A stretch of 64,000 nt of DNA from Cristatella mucedo (Eukaryota > Bryozoa > Phylactolaemata > Cristatellidae): assembly GCA_009760855.2 (NCBI GenBank), contig WPIO01000003.1, positions 10,072,501 through 10,136,500 on the forward strand, given 5' to 3'. Position numbers and translations under genes: made by a program. This document shows, one piece after another, positions 49,639 through 60,189 of this stretch. The notes beneath the pieces are model-generated. The model was not told the DNA's origin, made no database searches, and was given only the letters and a program-made list of their open reading frames with translations. The number at the start of each line of letters is the position of its first letter. Position 1 is the first letter of the stretch.

Positions 49639-52600
49639 GACACCCATGCACATACATACATGCATGCAGTGGCGGTGCCGGGATTTTCATCTAGGGGCAA
49701 GACCTGCAAAATTGTAATGTCGGGGAGCAGGACCTAAAAGATGTTCATGTGGGCAGGGCTAGACTTATAATTAAGGAAAAATCATTGCGTTTACGACATG
49801 GAATGGGTGGTTTCACGTCGAGTGTAATTAAGGCATAATTTGTCGTTGGTGATGGCTGGGGGCGTTACGAATAGGGGGCTGCCTAGGTCGCTACCTTGTT
49901 GCAAGGGGGGGGGGGGGGTTGGCAAATGCCCCCCAGCCTGGCTCAGCCACCGGATGCCCATACACTGTATGTGTGTCCCTAGTTCTTAGCCCAGAGGTAA
50001 GGTGCTTGCACTTCAAGACCCAGGTTGTCGGTTCAAACCTTGCAGCAGGCAATCCATCATTACCCAATGTAAGTGGGGTGGTTGCTGATGCTACGTTGCT
50101 GCTGTGTAAAAAGGTGACGTTTGAATCGCCGACTTTAACTTTCTTACTTAGCCATTTTTCTTCATTTACTAAAAATGCTGAAGGCGTGGCCTCATAGAAA
50201 GGGTGCAGACTCAGCTTTCGTTTATATAGGAAGAATGGGGACCGAGGGGAGCTTGCTTTCAGTGCCAGAACTTGCAGTATAAGAAGCTGCTTTGCGTTTC
50301 ATGCTTTGCAAACTTGCAGCACCGTTATGAATGCAGACTTAGGTATAGTCTATTTGCTTGTTTTGATCGATTTTTCGGCAGCTTTTGATGCTATCGATCA
50401 CCGAGTCCTTCTCGAGCGCCTCTCATGTCGCCTGGGCATCATTGCTACTGTACTGCAATGGTTCAGGTACTATCTTAGTGGTAGACTCCAGAGTATTGAT
50501 GTAAATGGACAAAGATTATCCGAGGAACCACTGAAGTAAGGGGCACTTTAGTGCTCGATCTGCCTATCTTCACAGATTATACTCTCCCTCTTGCCTGTGC
50601 AATCTCCAAACACAATCTAGGCTTTCACTTCTATGCAGACGACACTCAGATGTACCTTTGCTTTGATCCCTTCCAGCAGTGCAGCAGGTCGGATTCTCTC
50701 AACTTCCCTGCTGCATATAATGACGACATCCGCAAAAGAATGGCAGCAAACTTTCTTAAAGTGAATGATGATAAAACCAACCTACTAGTTATGAGCAAAC
50801 CAAGAGTGATTCAAAAATTGGAAAACCTAGCACTCCGAATCAGCTCGTCCAGCATATATACAGTTGAATCTGCACGAAATTTAGGTGTCCTGCTCCGAAG
50901 TGACCTTTCATAAGACGACCACATCAGCTCCACAGTCACGTCTGCCTACTTTCAGCTACACAACACTGCTTAAATTCAGGCTTGCTTAGACAGGGTTGCT
51001 ATATCTAAATTGGTCCACGATTTGTGACATGCCGTCTCGACTTCTGCAACTCAATGTTTGCTGGTACATCACCTTGTGCAATCAAGTCCTTACAGTTGGT
51101 GCAAAACTCTGCAGCTAGGCTTCTTTGTCGTGAGCGTCATAGTTACCACATCACAACACTTCTTGCCGATCTGCACTGGCTTCCTCCAATCAAGCAGCGC
51201 ATCGACTTCAAGATTCCATTATTCACCTTTAGGTCCATTCATTCTTTGACTCCAGCCTACCTATGAGACCTACTAGTCCACCAGCCAAAGCATCATACCA
51301 CCTGCTTTTCTGAATCTAATCATTCAACTATATCTCATGCAAACCTCAAATCCTTTAGAGACCGTGTCTTTAGTTCGTGTGCTCCCAAAGCCCAGACCTC
51401 ATTTCCTTCCGAATTGTGTCACGACATCCCTGATTTGACGACATTTAAAAATATACCAAAAAATGCACCTATTTTTTATCACAGCATTTAGTGGGTCCGT
51501 GTGATTCACCCTTCGCATACTTACACATTCGGACCCTGCGCATTTCACCTCTAACCATCTTATGCTTGTTGTCATTGAGAATGCTACCACTAACCATTCG
51601 ACCATGCTTCCTTTGCAGCATATTTAAAGATGCTTCATTTGCAGCATATGCCTAGAAAGAGACTACGTTCTCCGAGGGCGCTAAACAAATGTATTATTAT
51701 TATATTTTCTTTACTAACACGGTCTTTAGGTATAGGCAGCAAGTGACTAAAAGTGCAAGCAATGCTAGATTAACCGTAAATCACATGGCCGTCCGGAAAA
51801 AAATGCCAGCCGTACTTTGTTAGTTACTGGTCAGCATCTGGTAGCACTCTGCGCACTTGCTATTTCGAGCCATAGCAGCTACTCGTTCTATCTTTTTGAC
51901 TTGCTATCGCGAGACTGACCGAGCAGGAGCATGTCGAGTACACACGTGCATGCATGTACATTACGAGTACACATGTGTCGGTCCGTATGCATACGTACAC
52001 AACATTTGACAGCCTCGTGGGTGCATGCCACTTACAGTTGCAGTCCGTTAGTTCCTGGGAGCTCGTAAGTCCCCCAGTCGGTATTGGTGTGGGTATACCT
52101 GAAACCAATGTCGGGCACTTGTGCATTCACACATGCAGGATTATGCAGCTTGGCAGTAGCAGAAACAGGACCAGTAGTAGCACAGCAGCCGCTGCAGCAG
52201 CACAGATCTACACAATGAAAGCAGCAGTGGCAGGCATTGCTCAGCACTGCTCCTGCCTCTCTGTCGGGACAAAATAATGGCTACTCACAGTGCCTCAAAG
52301 ACAGAGAACTGAGCAGCTCGGTATATGCCAGAACCCCAAAGTGGTGGCACACAGCCTCTGCAAAACAAAAACAACAACCTCTAGGTGACCGGCACTGAAT
52401 TACTGTGGAAGACGACCATTTTGTCGTGAAAACCGTATGCTTCAACGCCATCGGCAAAGAATGTGCAGTTGATGGCCACGAGACCAAGGCTCGGGTTCTC
52501 GGGAGGCATAAGCTGCCATCAACTGCATGCAGCAGCTGCCACAGGCCCCCCTCTCCCTGTACGCACACCGCTTGCCCAGCCGTGCCACTGTCTGCTGCAC

Positions 52601-52786
52601 TCACCGGTACAGAGCGACGACGCCACCACTCTTGACCGTTTTGGCAAGCGTGCGAAGCATGCCGCCTTTTTCGGCAAAGCCCACCTGGGCCTGCATCTTC
52701 GTCTTGATCGTGTCGAATGGGTGCCCGACGACAACGTTCGTGGTGCCATACAGGATGCCCACTTCAACGAGGCACAATCGCACCAT
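40401..52786 (-). CDS. Mitochondrial carrier (SLC25 family), 8 exons, 271 aa
   Basis: Imports or exchanges a small metabolite across the inner mitochondrial membrane; the substrate is unknown. CDS exons: 52605-52786, 52289-52357, 52036-52098, 48006-48078, 47826-47873, 45924-46050, 45708-45786, 40401-40575. All seven introns are GT-AG and keep frame (816 nt with stop). All three repeat signatures are present: GHPFDTIKTKMQAQ (exon 1), ETPLEYAKVRRQT (exons 4/5), VWPLEYMKSQVQ (exon 7). Helix 2 carries GSGIYRAAQF, helix 4 CRTLGLMTNYF, helix 6 VRSFLANGVSM. The cytoplasmic [FY][DE]XX[RK] network is degenerate (FEALY, NAQRK). The helix-6 R…ANG wording recalls ornithine/basic amino-acid carriers, but I do not assign a subfamily. 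The start is the in-frame ATG at 52786. The N-terminus is a little short, and an AG at about 52805 could mark an upstream exon. Introns 3, 5 and 7 are loaded with repeats. Confidence 0.93.
42103..42186. repeat. TATG/CATG-rich microsatellite
   Basis: Degenerate (TATG)n in carrier intron 7. The ~60-codon Tyr/Met/Cys-rich frames over 42100-42850 are artefacts. Confidence 0.8.
42187..42352 (+). mobile_element. SINE family B copy
   Basis: tRNA-like head with GGTTCGAGTCCGACAGTGGG (B box), body with CCCACTGGGGTGATAGCCG, and closing motif AAATGAGCCTGTTAAATCAG. It is flanked on both sides by (TATG)n, which may reflect insertion into the microsatellite. Confidence 0.75.
42353..42510. repeat. (TATG)n / (CATG)n microsatellite
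   Basis: Includes a (CATG)n run at about 42441-42468. Confidence 0.85.
42530..42622 (+). mobile_element. LINE 3'-end fragment (tail only)
   Basis: CCTTTGCAGCAAATACAAGG, AGAGATTGAGTTCTCTGAGG, then (ATT)n at 42606-42622. Confidence 0.8.
42623..42840. repeat. Degenerate TATG/TGTA microsatellite
   Basis: Continues the TATG-rich composition downstream of the LINE tail. Confidence 0.75.
43905..45545 (-). mobile_element. Longest LINE copy, degenerate (reaches RT domain 1)
   Basis: Minus-strand fragments in order: PVSLYLFLSK-like RT domain 1 (about 45440), FQSGFKANHP (45330), ATFDTIDHQVVLE (45225), SGRLQSIYVNGQRSSEELL (45110), ARNLGVLFQSCLSLDDHISS (44760-44700), and the C-terminal region and tail to 43905. 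Many stops and frameshifts. It is inserted in carrier intron 7 in the sense orientation of that gene, about 160 bp from exon 7. Confidence 0.85.
45708..45786 (-). CDS. Carrier exon 7
   Basis: Acceptor CTTTCAG, donor GACC|GTAAGC. Encodes IAATLSWWLVWPLEYMKSQV, then QCNYG: helix 5 and the third signature. Confidence 0.93.
45924..46050 (-). CDS. Carrier exon 6
   Basis: Acceptor CGTTTTAG, donor TCGG|GTGAGT. Encodes GFGVTWCRTLGLMTNYFIMV, then DSIRRHYPEHFSKPLVGPFL and TSG: helix 4 and the start of helix 5. Confidence 0.93.
46203..46286. repeat. (GA)n microsatellite
   Basis: Pure GA, directly abutting the duplicated block that follows. Confidence 0.97.
46287..46706 (+). repeat. Duplicated block, copy 1 (hAT-like MITE + SINE B head)
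   Basis: About 420 bp closely matching 49638-50068. It includes a hAT-like start CAGTGGCGGTGCCGGGATTT at 46316, a ragged end CCTGGCTCAGCACCGG, and then a SINE family B head (GGTTGTCGGTTCAAATCTTG, about 46667). It sits in carrier intron 5. Confidence 0.85.
47826..47873 (-). CDS. Carrier exon 5 (48-bp micro-exon)
   Basis: Acceptor CGTCTAG, donor CACG|GTGAGT. Sixteen codons, VRRQTNQSWALRSVYT, both ends in phase 0, so skipping it would keep frame and remove the second matrix-loop start. Confidence 0.9.
48006..48078 (-). CDS. Carrier exon 4
   Basis: Acceptor TATTACAG, donor AAAG|GTATCA. Encodes RVILSGVCAATVRAVIETPL then EYAK: helix 3 and the second PX[DE]XX[KR] signature. Confidence 0.93.
48565..48594. 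repeat. Perfect 13-bp hairpin with twin E-boxes
   Basis: CCACGTGTTGGGT (48565-48577), loop AATC, ACCCAACACGTGG (48582-48594). Each arm contains CACGTG. It lies in carrier intron 3. Confidence 0.9.
48620..48680 (-). mobile_element. Decayed LINE 3'-end fragment
   Basis: TATAGCACCCTAAGAGAACT and AAATCGCTATCCAGGCACTT resemble the tail, with the stem weakened. Confidence 0.45.
48985..49045. repeat. (TA)n microsatellite with inverted CTGCTCG flanks
   Basis: (TA)n, then AGCTGCTCGTATATATATA and CACACGAGCAGCT, a short inverted repeat around a second TA run. Confidence 0.85.
49345..49637. repeat. (TA)n, (GAGT)n and (GA)n compound microsatellite
   Basis: TA to about 49432, TG-rich link, then about 25 units of GAGT/TGAG (49490-49590), then GA to 49637. 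Confidence 0.96.
49638..50068 (+). repeat. Duplicated block, copy 2 (hAT-like MITE + SINE B head)
   Basis: Near-identical to 46287-46706, including the preceding (GA)n. It differs by a longer G-run (49909-49918) and scattered single bases. It lies in carrier intron 3. Confidence 0.85.
50300..51705 (+). mobile_element. 5'-truncated LINE, partly decayed
   Basis: FSAAFDAIDHRVLLERL (50365-50415), SGRLQSIDVNGQR, then after a frameshift HNLGFHFYADDTQMYLCFDP (50605-50670), NDDKTNLLVMSK, ARNLGVLLRSDLS, and a C-terminal region with stops. The tail has a local duplication (TTTGCAGCATAT twice, 51613-51648). ATT repeat at 51695-51705. It is antisense to the host carrier gene (intron 3). Confidence 0.9.
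52036..52098 (-). CDS. Carrier exon 3
   Basis: Acceptor GGTTTCAG, donor AACT|GTAAGT. Encodes YTHTNTDWGTYELPGTNGLQ, the cytosolic loop before helix 3. Confidence 0.9.
52289..52357 (-). CDS. Carrier exon 2
   Basis: Acceptor TTTTGCAG, donor CACT|GTGAGT. Encodes GCVPPLWGSGIYRAAQFSVF, i.e. the end of the matrix loop and transmembrane helix 2. Confidence 0.92.
52605..52786 (-). CDS. Carrier exon 1 (first recognised)
   Basis: MVRLCLVEVGILYGTTNVVV then GHPFDTIKTKMQAQ and a matrix helix, ending VVALYR. Donor CCG|GTGAGT, phase 2. The reading frame stays open upstream (to 52885), but that part has no carrier character. Confidence 0.88.
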
Positions 52787-52889
52787 GTGATGTACGCAGA
52801 CGGCTGCTGAATAGCAGCAAGCAAGACAGGCAGAGAAATGCACTGCAGCGCTGTTCACGGGTTGGTGAAGCAAGCATCCGGCCATTACG

Positions 52890-54980
52890 GCTAGCTAGCT
52901 AACTAGCTAGCTCGAGTCAGCGCTCCACCGCAGCAGCATACAGACAGTCACAGCCAAGTGCACAGGCTCGCTCAGGCAGCAAGTCCACGGGCCGGTGCTG
53001 CTGAGTGGCATCAAGCATACGACAGCCTGCCAGTCGGTGTGCTGTTGAAAAATCGTTAAAAAACTTGCTAAGGTCATAGCGATATCACATAGGGCACAAT
53101 GCCATGCTTCACGGCTATGACAATTGCTTGCAGGCTAGCACAATGCATTGCTGCACGGCTATGACAGTCACTGCTGGCTAACGACGGTGAAGCACAGACG
53201 GATTATGAGCACTTCGCCGAGCAGACATTTGACGACAGTGTGCAACCAATCTATGCAATCTTGAATACACTTGCACATGTATGCTCACTCACAAAAAACC
53301 TGGCATTATGGCTGCCGCTGCTGTGGCTGCAAATTGGTTCGGGTAATTGCTGGACTCTCTACAACGCCCGGCATACTAAGCTTATGTGAAGCATGTGAAA
53401 ACATTTATTGGCGATCCAACAACTAACAGATATGCAGCTGGTATGTATGCATTTTAGTGTAACATCATCCCACCCGAACTCTAGGCATAAAGGTCAGAAG
53501 CTTCTACCTTTTCTCTTCTGTTGCACAAAATTCCACAGAGCTTGAATTATACTGAAAAGGTCGGCTACTGGTATAGGCCGAACACTCAACCTCAGCCGCC
53601 TGTTTTTCCTCCTGCTTGTAAATCTGGCCAGTAAAAGGAAGTCATTGCTGAGTCGCTAGCCGGTGCTGATCAATAGGGGGAGAACCCGAGATTTGCATAT
53701 TTAAATGCAAAAGACCAAGTACCCTCTGAGGGCTTAAACTGAAGAATGAATGTAAAATATAATCGATTGGAAAGTTCTAGAACTTGGTTGTAAATCAGAT
53801 GCATATTGCAACAAAGCCCCGGGTGCAGGGAAGCGATAGAAGGAAAGAAGAGCTCAAAAGGGGACAAAGTAAAAAGTATCAAGTTCAATTTAGGTAGGCA
53901 TTTATTACTCTAATTTTCCCTCTTTAAGGTAAAAAGAAAATTAACAGGGAAAACATTTCTTTTCTAACAGCAATTGTCTATTCTGATTGGGATGGACTCC
54001 AGTCGAAAAAGAGCTAGGCGAGTCGAATGTATTCGAAGCATCGGCAGACAATGTGAGAGACTCACAATAGAGGTAGTCGATATAGGTCACACTTTTGGTA
54101 ACCGAACGTGGACGAAACTGTCGTCGAACGCAGCAACAGCCAAGAGACCGATGAGGAAAGCAGCACGCGTTGCTGCCACGATGGGCCACCTTCAAACTTA
54201 CAGCTCAGCGAATCCAATTGCGATATCCTGCGATTTTCCACGGAGATCCTCGACAATTGCTGCGACTACTTTTAGGAATATCTGCGATACGTAGCTCTCA
54301 GCAGACCCAGCCTACTGCTCGCGATCGGGCTAGCTCTACTACGGCATACATAAGGTCAAAGGCCGACCGGAAAGAGTTAGTCGAGGGTAGGCACAGCACG
54401 ACTTCGAGGTATCGGCGGTAGCAGAGGATACGAGGGACTAGCCAGTCGGTGAGTCATTTACCGTGCGGCCGACCGCTTGCTACGATTTTCTGCAGTCATA
54501 GACAGGCTATTTTCGACGACGCAGAAATGGTAGAGCTGCCTACCGGAGATTTCTCCTGGTGGCTGCCTGAGACCAGTGGGCGCTGCCCGACTTGGTAGGG
54601 TTTGGTGCATACTGTCGGTACATAGTCAGGTCTACATGCTCTGCACATTTGTGCCACTCCCCGAACAAGTGAGGGTTAGGCAGGCATAATTTCATGCACA
54701 AACGAGTACTGCTGTCTTCAATATATGAAAAAAAATACTGAACACCGAATCTGAAATAAAATTGTTTCCAGTATGCAACGGAAGATATAGCTTTTGAGCA
54801 CTACTCACTAAATAAACGTACAAAGTCACCGACAAATTACGGTGCACGTCTATTGCTCTGTGTGTACAGAAGATGTACAATACATAGTTGATAATACAGC
54901 CCTTAAAATCAACTCTACATGTATAATATACAAATTTCACATAACCTATACTCCTAAGCTATTGGATACAGTCGCTGCAG
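52890..54980. other. Upstream of the carrier gene, no gene recognised
   Basis: Should include the carrier 5' UTR/promoter just above 52786. A small GCTAGCTAACTAGCTAGC tetranucleotide run lies near 52890-52910. Short frames only, including one at 53974-54294 (about 100 codons, basic) without recognisable features. Confidence 0.45.
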
Positions 54981-55144
54981 GTTCGCCATATGGTACTCGC
55001 TGGTGCTGTTCAACGTGGGCCCGAAGAAGGACCCGGTGATGACGCGCCAGACGAGTAGGTCACGAGTTCGACTGCATCGAGTTGGGCATGGATCAGCGTA
55101 TCGACGACGTCGACCCGTTCCCGGACGTGCCGGTGCTCCGGTAG
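54981..55144 (+). pseudogene. Possible terminal exon of an unknown gene, one-base frame break
   Basis: A GC-rich island in AT-rich DNA, preceded by CGCTGCAG (acceptor-like) and followed 18 bp after the stop by AATAAA (55163-55168). The first half reads FAIWYSLVLFNVGPKKDPVM then TRQT. After one extra base near 55052 the next frame reads HEFDCIELGMDQRIDDVDPF then PDVPVLR and TAG (55142-55144). The two halves look like continuous protein. The break could be a real lesion, a polymorphism or a sequencing error. I do not recognise the family. No upstream exon was identified. Confidence 0.4.
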
Positions 55145-55169
55145 TGCCAGGACTGTAGCTTGAATAAAC

Positions 55170-56570
55170 GAACGACACATGTGGGTGCCGATGATTTATC
55201 AAGGATTTTTATGATTGTATTAAACAATGATATATGACCTGATCCGAAAAATCGTATTACACAAAACAATAGGCGGGTCCGAAAAAGAGCCAGCCACATT
55301 ATACTGCTGCCTAGGCAGAACCTGCATTGCCTCAACTTACTAAAAAAAAATGCGCTCACGGTTTGCATGATAGCCTTCGGCATCAAGACCAAGGCTAGTT
55401 TGATGTCAACCAGTTCTGACAGTACATGTGGAGCTAATTCGGTAGAGGCGGTTGTCAAACGTCCCACTGTAGATGCAGCGAAGCGAGGTACGACTGGTTA
55501 GCCTCGAATACGGAATAGCAGAGCCTATTTGTGAGTTCGAGGCTGAGTCGTGGCCGTGGAGTTGGCATGATATTGAATTACAAGTTGTCAACACAATCAA
55601 TTTTCTCTAAGCGTGTTAAACGTCCCTACGACCAGAAAAATCTGCGGGAGGCATTTGCAAATCGTTATGCAACGTATGATAAATCGGTCGTGACATATCA
55701 CTAAACTGACGCTCGGCGGAAGTGGGGCTGCCGCACGAGGGGGCACCGACGGCGCAACGTAGCGACCGCTGTGAAGTGCGGATTGCTTAAAGGCCCGGTC
55801 TCACTTACCTGGATTTCAGATTGCACAAGCATGAACAGCAAGAACTTGGCAGAAGAGACCCTTGGTAAAGCAAGTGAGCGCCGTGCCGTACGGCACAGCT
55901 CAGATGTCAAGGTGAACGCGACGGGCTGACTGCACGTTGAGGGGGAAGTAACCTTAAGATATATCCTAACACGAAAGGTCACTCATTAGGCGGAATCGCT
56001 GGGACCGGTACGCCGCAAAGCATTAGTCGGAAGTCGGGAATAGCGACGCGCAGCGCGGCCGCTCGGGAGCTACAGCACTCACCTCCCATGCCAATCAGAC
56101 CGTCTTTCACCCAGTGCGTTCTCTCTTCGTTGTGCATGGCTGATGCGTACGCGCTCGTTGTCCGGTGTCTTGCTTGACAAATTTAGTTGGGTTGCGTGGG
56201 CGCAACCATGTCGATCACAGCAACAGAACGGAGGCAGGAGGCCCTGCTTGGCTCTGGAGAACTACGTTGAGATTGAGAAGTATTGTAAGCGCTGGATGGG
56301 GCAGCCAATCAACGAAGCACTTTCGACTCCCTCCCTCTTTTCTGGGGGTGGGCACACCGGGGTCAAGGTGAACGGGCTTCGGAGCCGTCCCGATTTCTTG
56401 TCCCATCTTTAACACACTTGCATGTCATATTGTGCTTGCGACGACTCGAGTAGAGAAATACACCACTGCTGGTCACGACCTTTCTGATAGAACGTAGATG
56501 GATGCACTTGGAAGCGCAACACTAGTACATCCGGGTCGGGATCAAGAGAGCCTTCAACAGCCAGCCGGTC
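55170..56570. other. No gene recognised
   Basis: On the minus strand a consensus donor (ATCCAG|GTAAGTG, about 55806-55818) ends a frame with MLVQSEIQ, but no partner exon was found. Otherwise short frames only. Confidence 0.4.
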
Positions 56571-57249
56571 GAGTCGGAAAAACCTGTTATAACCCCAGCA
56601 TGGAGAGCCTCGGTTGCAAGCAAAAATCGCTTACAAGCAAGCCATTTTCTGCTCCCAGCACCATTTTTTCATCACCTATAAGCAACTCGTCACAAAATGA
56701 ATCGATTTCGTCTTATATAGGCGCCTGTCTGCGTAAAATAATATTAAAAATTGTGTTTCTGTAGTTTATGTAATTATTGCTTATGCATTTCTTGCTTGTT
56801 TTGTTTCTTGTTAATGCGTTTGCAGCGGTGAAGTCATGCATCTCGACTATTCGAGATGTGTGAATGGTTAGTTTCGTGGTGCCAGCTGCCACACAGCAAC
56901 GTGCGTTGGCTGATGAAGCCTTTGGGCTTGGCCGGAACAGGCCAACTTCGTGCGGTGGCTATTCAGCCGCCCGTTTAGCGTGCCACTACTATTAATCAGC
57001 AGTGGGCCCGCCCGGCGCACCCAGTACCGTAGACATGATACATCAGGCCGGCCGCCCTACGACACACTCTCCGGAGCTACTGCTTGGCACTCTGTTCCTA
57101 ATAAAAACGACTATTTTTAAATGTGCATTTTTCAGTGGTATTTCCCCCTACGAACATAATAGTTACTAAGTACATTAGGAGAGACACTGTCGCAGACGTG
57201 GTCGCTGGCAGTGGTAGAAGTGTAACTGCGAAGAAGCTCGTCCCCCGGT

Positions 57250-57700
57250 TCTCTACCGGTGGATGGTGTAATGCAACGCTGCAGCGCGGTTAAAACACAA
57301 GCGGCCACAACTGGGTGCCGAAATCAACAGTTTATTATGGGCCTGTTAGTAATGGTTACGCGCCGGCGCAAGCGCTTTACGCGGCGCGCACCGGACCGAC
57401 GGAGTTGACTGCGAGAGAATTCCCAAAGCCCGACTACAATAAGCTACCCTAAGCCTGCGTCACTGGCGATGGTCCCGACCCCGAAGACGGACCGCAACAG
57501 CACCCCAAGATACGCGCAGCTAACTGAGTTCTGACAGAACACAACCACGCAGTCTAAGTTGCACTTAACTGTTCGTCGCCGTAGGTTCGACTCTCGTACT
57601 CTCTAGGTGTAGCCTTGCATCGACTACCGAAGCTGCAGCCCCGAGCTCTGTCGGTCGTCTCGTTTATACTTTCTCTCGCTGCACTCTTGCCCTTGAGCGT
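57250..57700 (-). mobile_element. Possible solo LTR (weak)
   Basis: On the minus strand, AAAGTATAAACGAGACGACC (TATA-like, about 57660) is followed some 330 bp downstream by AATAAAC (about 57335) and then GTTGATTTCGGCACCCAGTT. The order promoter, polyadenylation signal, short end resembles an LTR. No target-site duplication or internal region was found. Confidence 0.25.
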
Positions 57701-59861
57701 AGCTGCTACTTTGTCGGACCCCGCTCTTGGTTTCCGTTCTCAGGCCTATTCCCCTCCGCCTGTAATTTATTAGATGGCTCCTGCGCCTGCTTTTGCTCTT
57801 TGTCTAATGGAGTACAGAAGTCGGTCCACATTCTGACCGTTCTTTGTCTGATCAAAGCTCCATTCTAACCTGCGAGGATCTCGCTACCTGACTGACGCCT
57901 CGCTCCCAGTTAACTAATGTGTGTCCTACCCAATTCTACTTGGCTAGTCCGCCCGCTACGGGTTGCTCTAGGTGCCCTAGTCAGACCCACTATGGCAAGG
58001 GCTAGCATCGCGGCTAGTCTGAGAGCTGCCCCAGTGCAGAAGCGAACCCGTGCGGCCCCACTGGATGACGGTGGTATTGCGACAAATCGGTAAGACGTGT
58101 TGTTCAATAATTTACGATATGTGTGTTCTTCAATTTTCCGCTGATAAAATGTTAAAAATCTAGTATCTTCATTAATTCTCTCACCTTTTCTATGCTTTGA
58201 TTGATAATATAAAACCCTGAAAAGGGTTTTTGTCTTGAACACGGTTGGATCGGAAAGCTTGCCGTATTTATTACATAAATTGGAGCCTTCGAAATAATGT
58301 AATCAGTAACAACAAATTGTCATTTGTAAATTAAAAATATCCGCATTGCATTTTTTAGACTCGTGGCAGAAAAGGAACCGAAAAAGCGGAAGGCTTTAAC
58401 TTTGAAAGAACAACTAGATATTTTGGATGCGTTAGAGGCGAGCAAAGTGAGTGACGTTGCGGTTCAGTTCAATGATCACGATCCATCGACGATTTTCAAA
58501 ATCAAAAGGAACGAAGACACGATTCGAGAGAAAGCGCTGGAAAATGAGAATTCAAATTGAAAACGGCAGCGAGATTCGAGTTACGAGAAAGTCGACGAAG
58601 CATTATCCGCGCGGTTCCGGTCAATTCGGGTTCACAAGGTTCGTCGCATGCGAGAGTAATCACCAATTGACGAGCTGTTTCTATCGCCAATGGCTCCGAC
58701 CAATGGGCCATTAACGATAGAAAAAGTTCATCAACTGGCAATTATGTTCGCATGCGACGAACCTTCAGGCGCTTGGCTCGATTGATTCAAGAAGAAGCAT
58801 AAAATCGAATTCAAGCTCATTCTTGGCTAATAATCTAAGGCGGGCGAAAAGGGTGCCGAACAATATATGCATCAAAGAAATTTTGCCTGGCTTAATCAAC
58901 AGAGCCGAAACGAAACGAAAGCCGAACGATATATTCAATGCGGATGAATCTGGATTGTTTTAAAAAGCAACGCTGACTCAAACATTAGCTGCGGCAGGCG
59001 ACAATCCGATTGGCGGCAAAGTTCAAAAGAATCGTGTAGCCGTCTTATTTCTCTGCAATATCACCGGAACCGCGAAAAAGATTTTCATCATTGGAGAATT
59101 TGAGAAGCCTAGATGCTTTCACGAGGCCAGCCCGCCGTTGCTGTATTACGCCAATCGTTAGTCGTGGATGGCCAGCAAACTCTGGATGAATATTTTGCAG
59201 AAATTTTATCGGAAATTTGAAAAAAACAAAAACTATCGTGTTCGTGGATAACGCTATGTGCCATAACATAAACGCACCGCTCAAAAATAGTAAAATCGTG
59301 TTTACGCCGCCGAATACGACTGCTCTTATTCAACCGTTGAATCAGGGGATTATTCGAGCTGAAAAGGCTCATTATCGAACGTAAATCCCGCGAAAAATGT
59401 TGCAAGCGATCGAAAACGGGACGTCAGTGATCGATTTTTCGAACTCGGTGGACGGATTGAATGCCATGCACATGTTGAAACGCGCGTGGTTTCTTATCGC
59501 CCCAACCACTATCGCCAACTGCTTTGGAAAGCGGGATTTTTTTAAACCGGCGAAGATATCGATCAAAACCAAACGCACGATCAAGACGGAATTGATGCTT
59601 AAGAAATCCAAGCCTGCTGTTTAACGTCGAAGATTTCGACGCATACTTAAATATTGACGAGATCGAGTGCTTTGGCACATTGACTGCGGGGAGATCTGCG
59701 ACGAGGTGACACGAAAGCGCAAAAATACCTCAAGAGGGCATTACAGAGGACGAAGATGATGCTACTGCTATTGCAATCGGCCAGAATATTTCCCACATGA
59801 TTTCTCATTCGGACGCCCTGAAATCGCTGGCCACAGTTCGTCAATATTTGGAAGCGATCCG

Positions 59862-59965
59862 ACCAAGGTCTGACTGAGGTCGTGGGCTCGAGCCCCGAGG
59901 CATATGTGAAGCGCCTGAATAGAGATTAAGTTCTCTTGGGGCGCTATATGAATGAATTATATAAG
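59862..59965 (+). mobile_element. SINE family A copy, nested in the pogo element
   Basis: GACTGAGGTCGTGGGCTCGA then GCCCC (B-box region), GCGCCTGAATAGAGATTAAG, TTCTCTTGGGGCGCTATATG: the clearest example of the LINE-type tail on a SINE. Its 5' part is truncated. Confidence 0.75.
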
Positions 59966-60189
59966 AGAATTTTACTGAATATGATGATTTTTATTTATTT
60001 GAAGATAAGATTGAGAAAAACGCTTTAAAGAATCGTAGTCAGAGCAAAATTACAAATTTTTTCGCTCATTTAGTTTAATTTTATGAAAACTTGTGGTTAT
60101 ATAAAACTTTTGAATAAATAACGCCGCCTCGGTTATAAGCAACTTTTTAATCTACATTTTCGGGTTGCTTATAACAAAGGTTGACTGTA

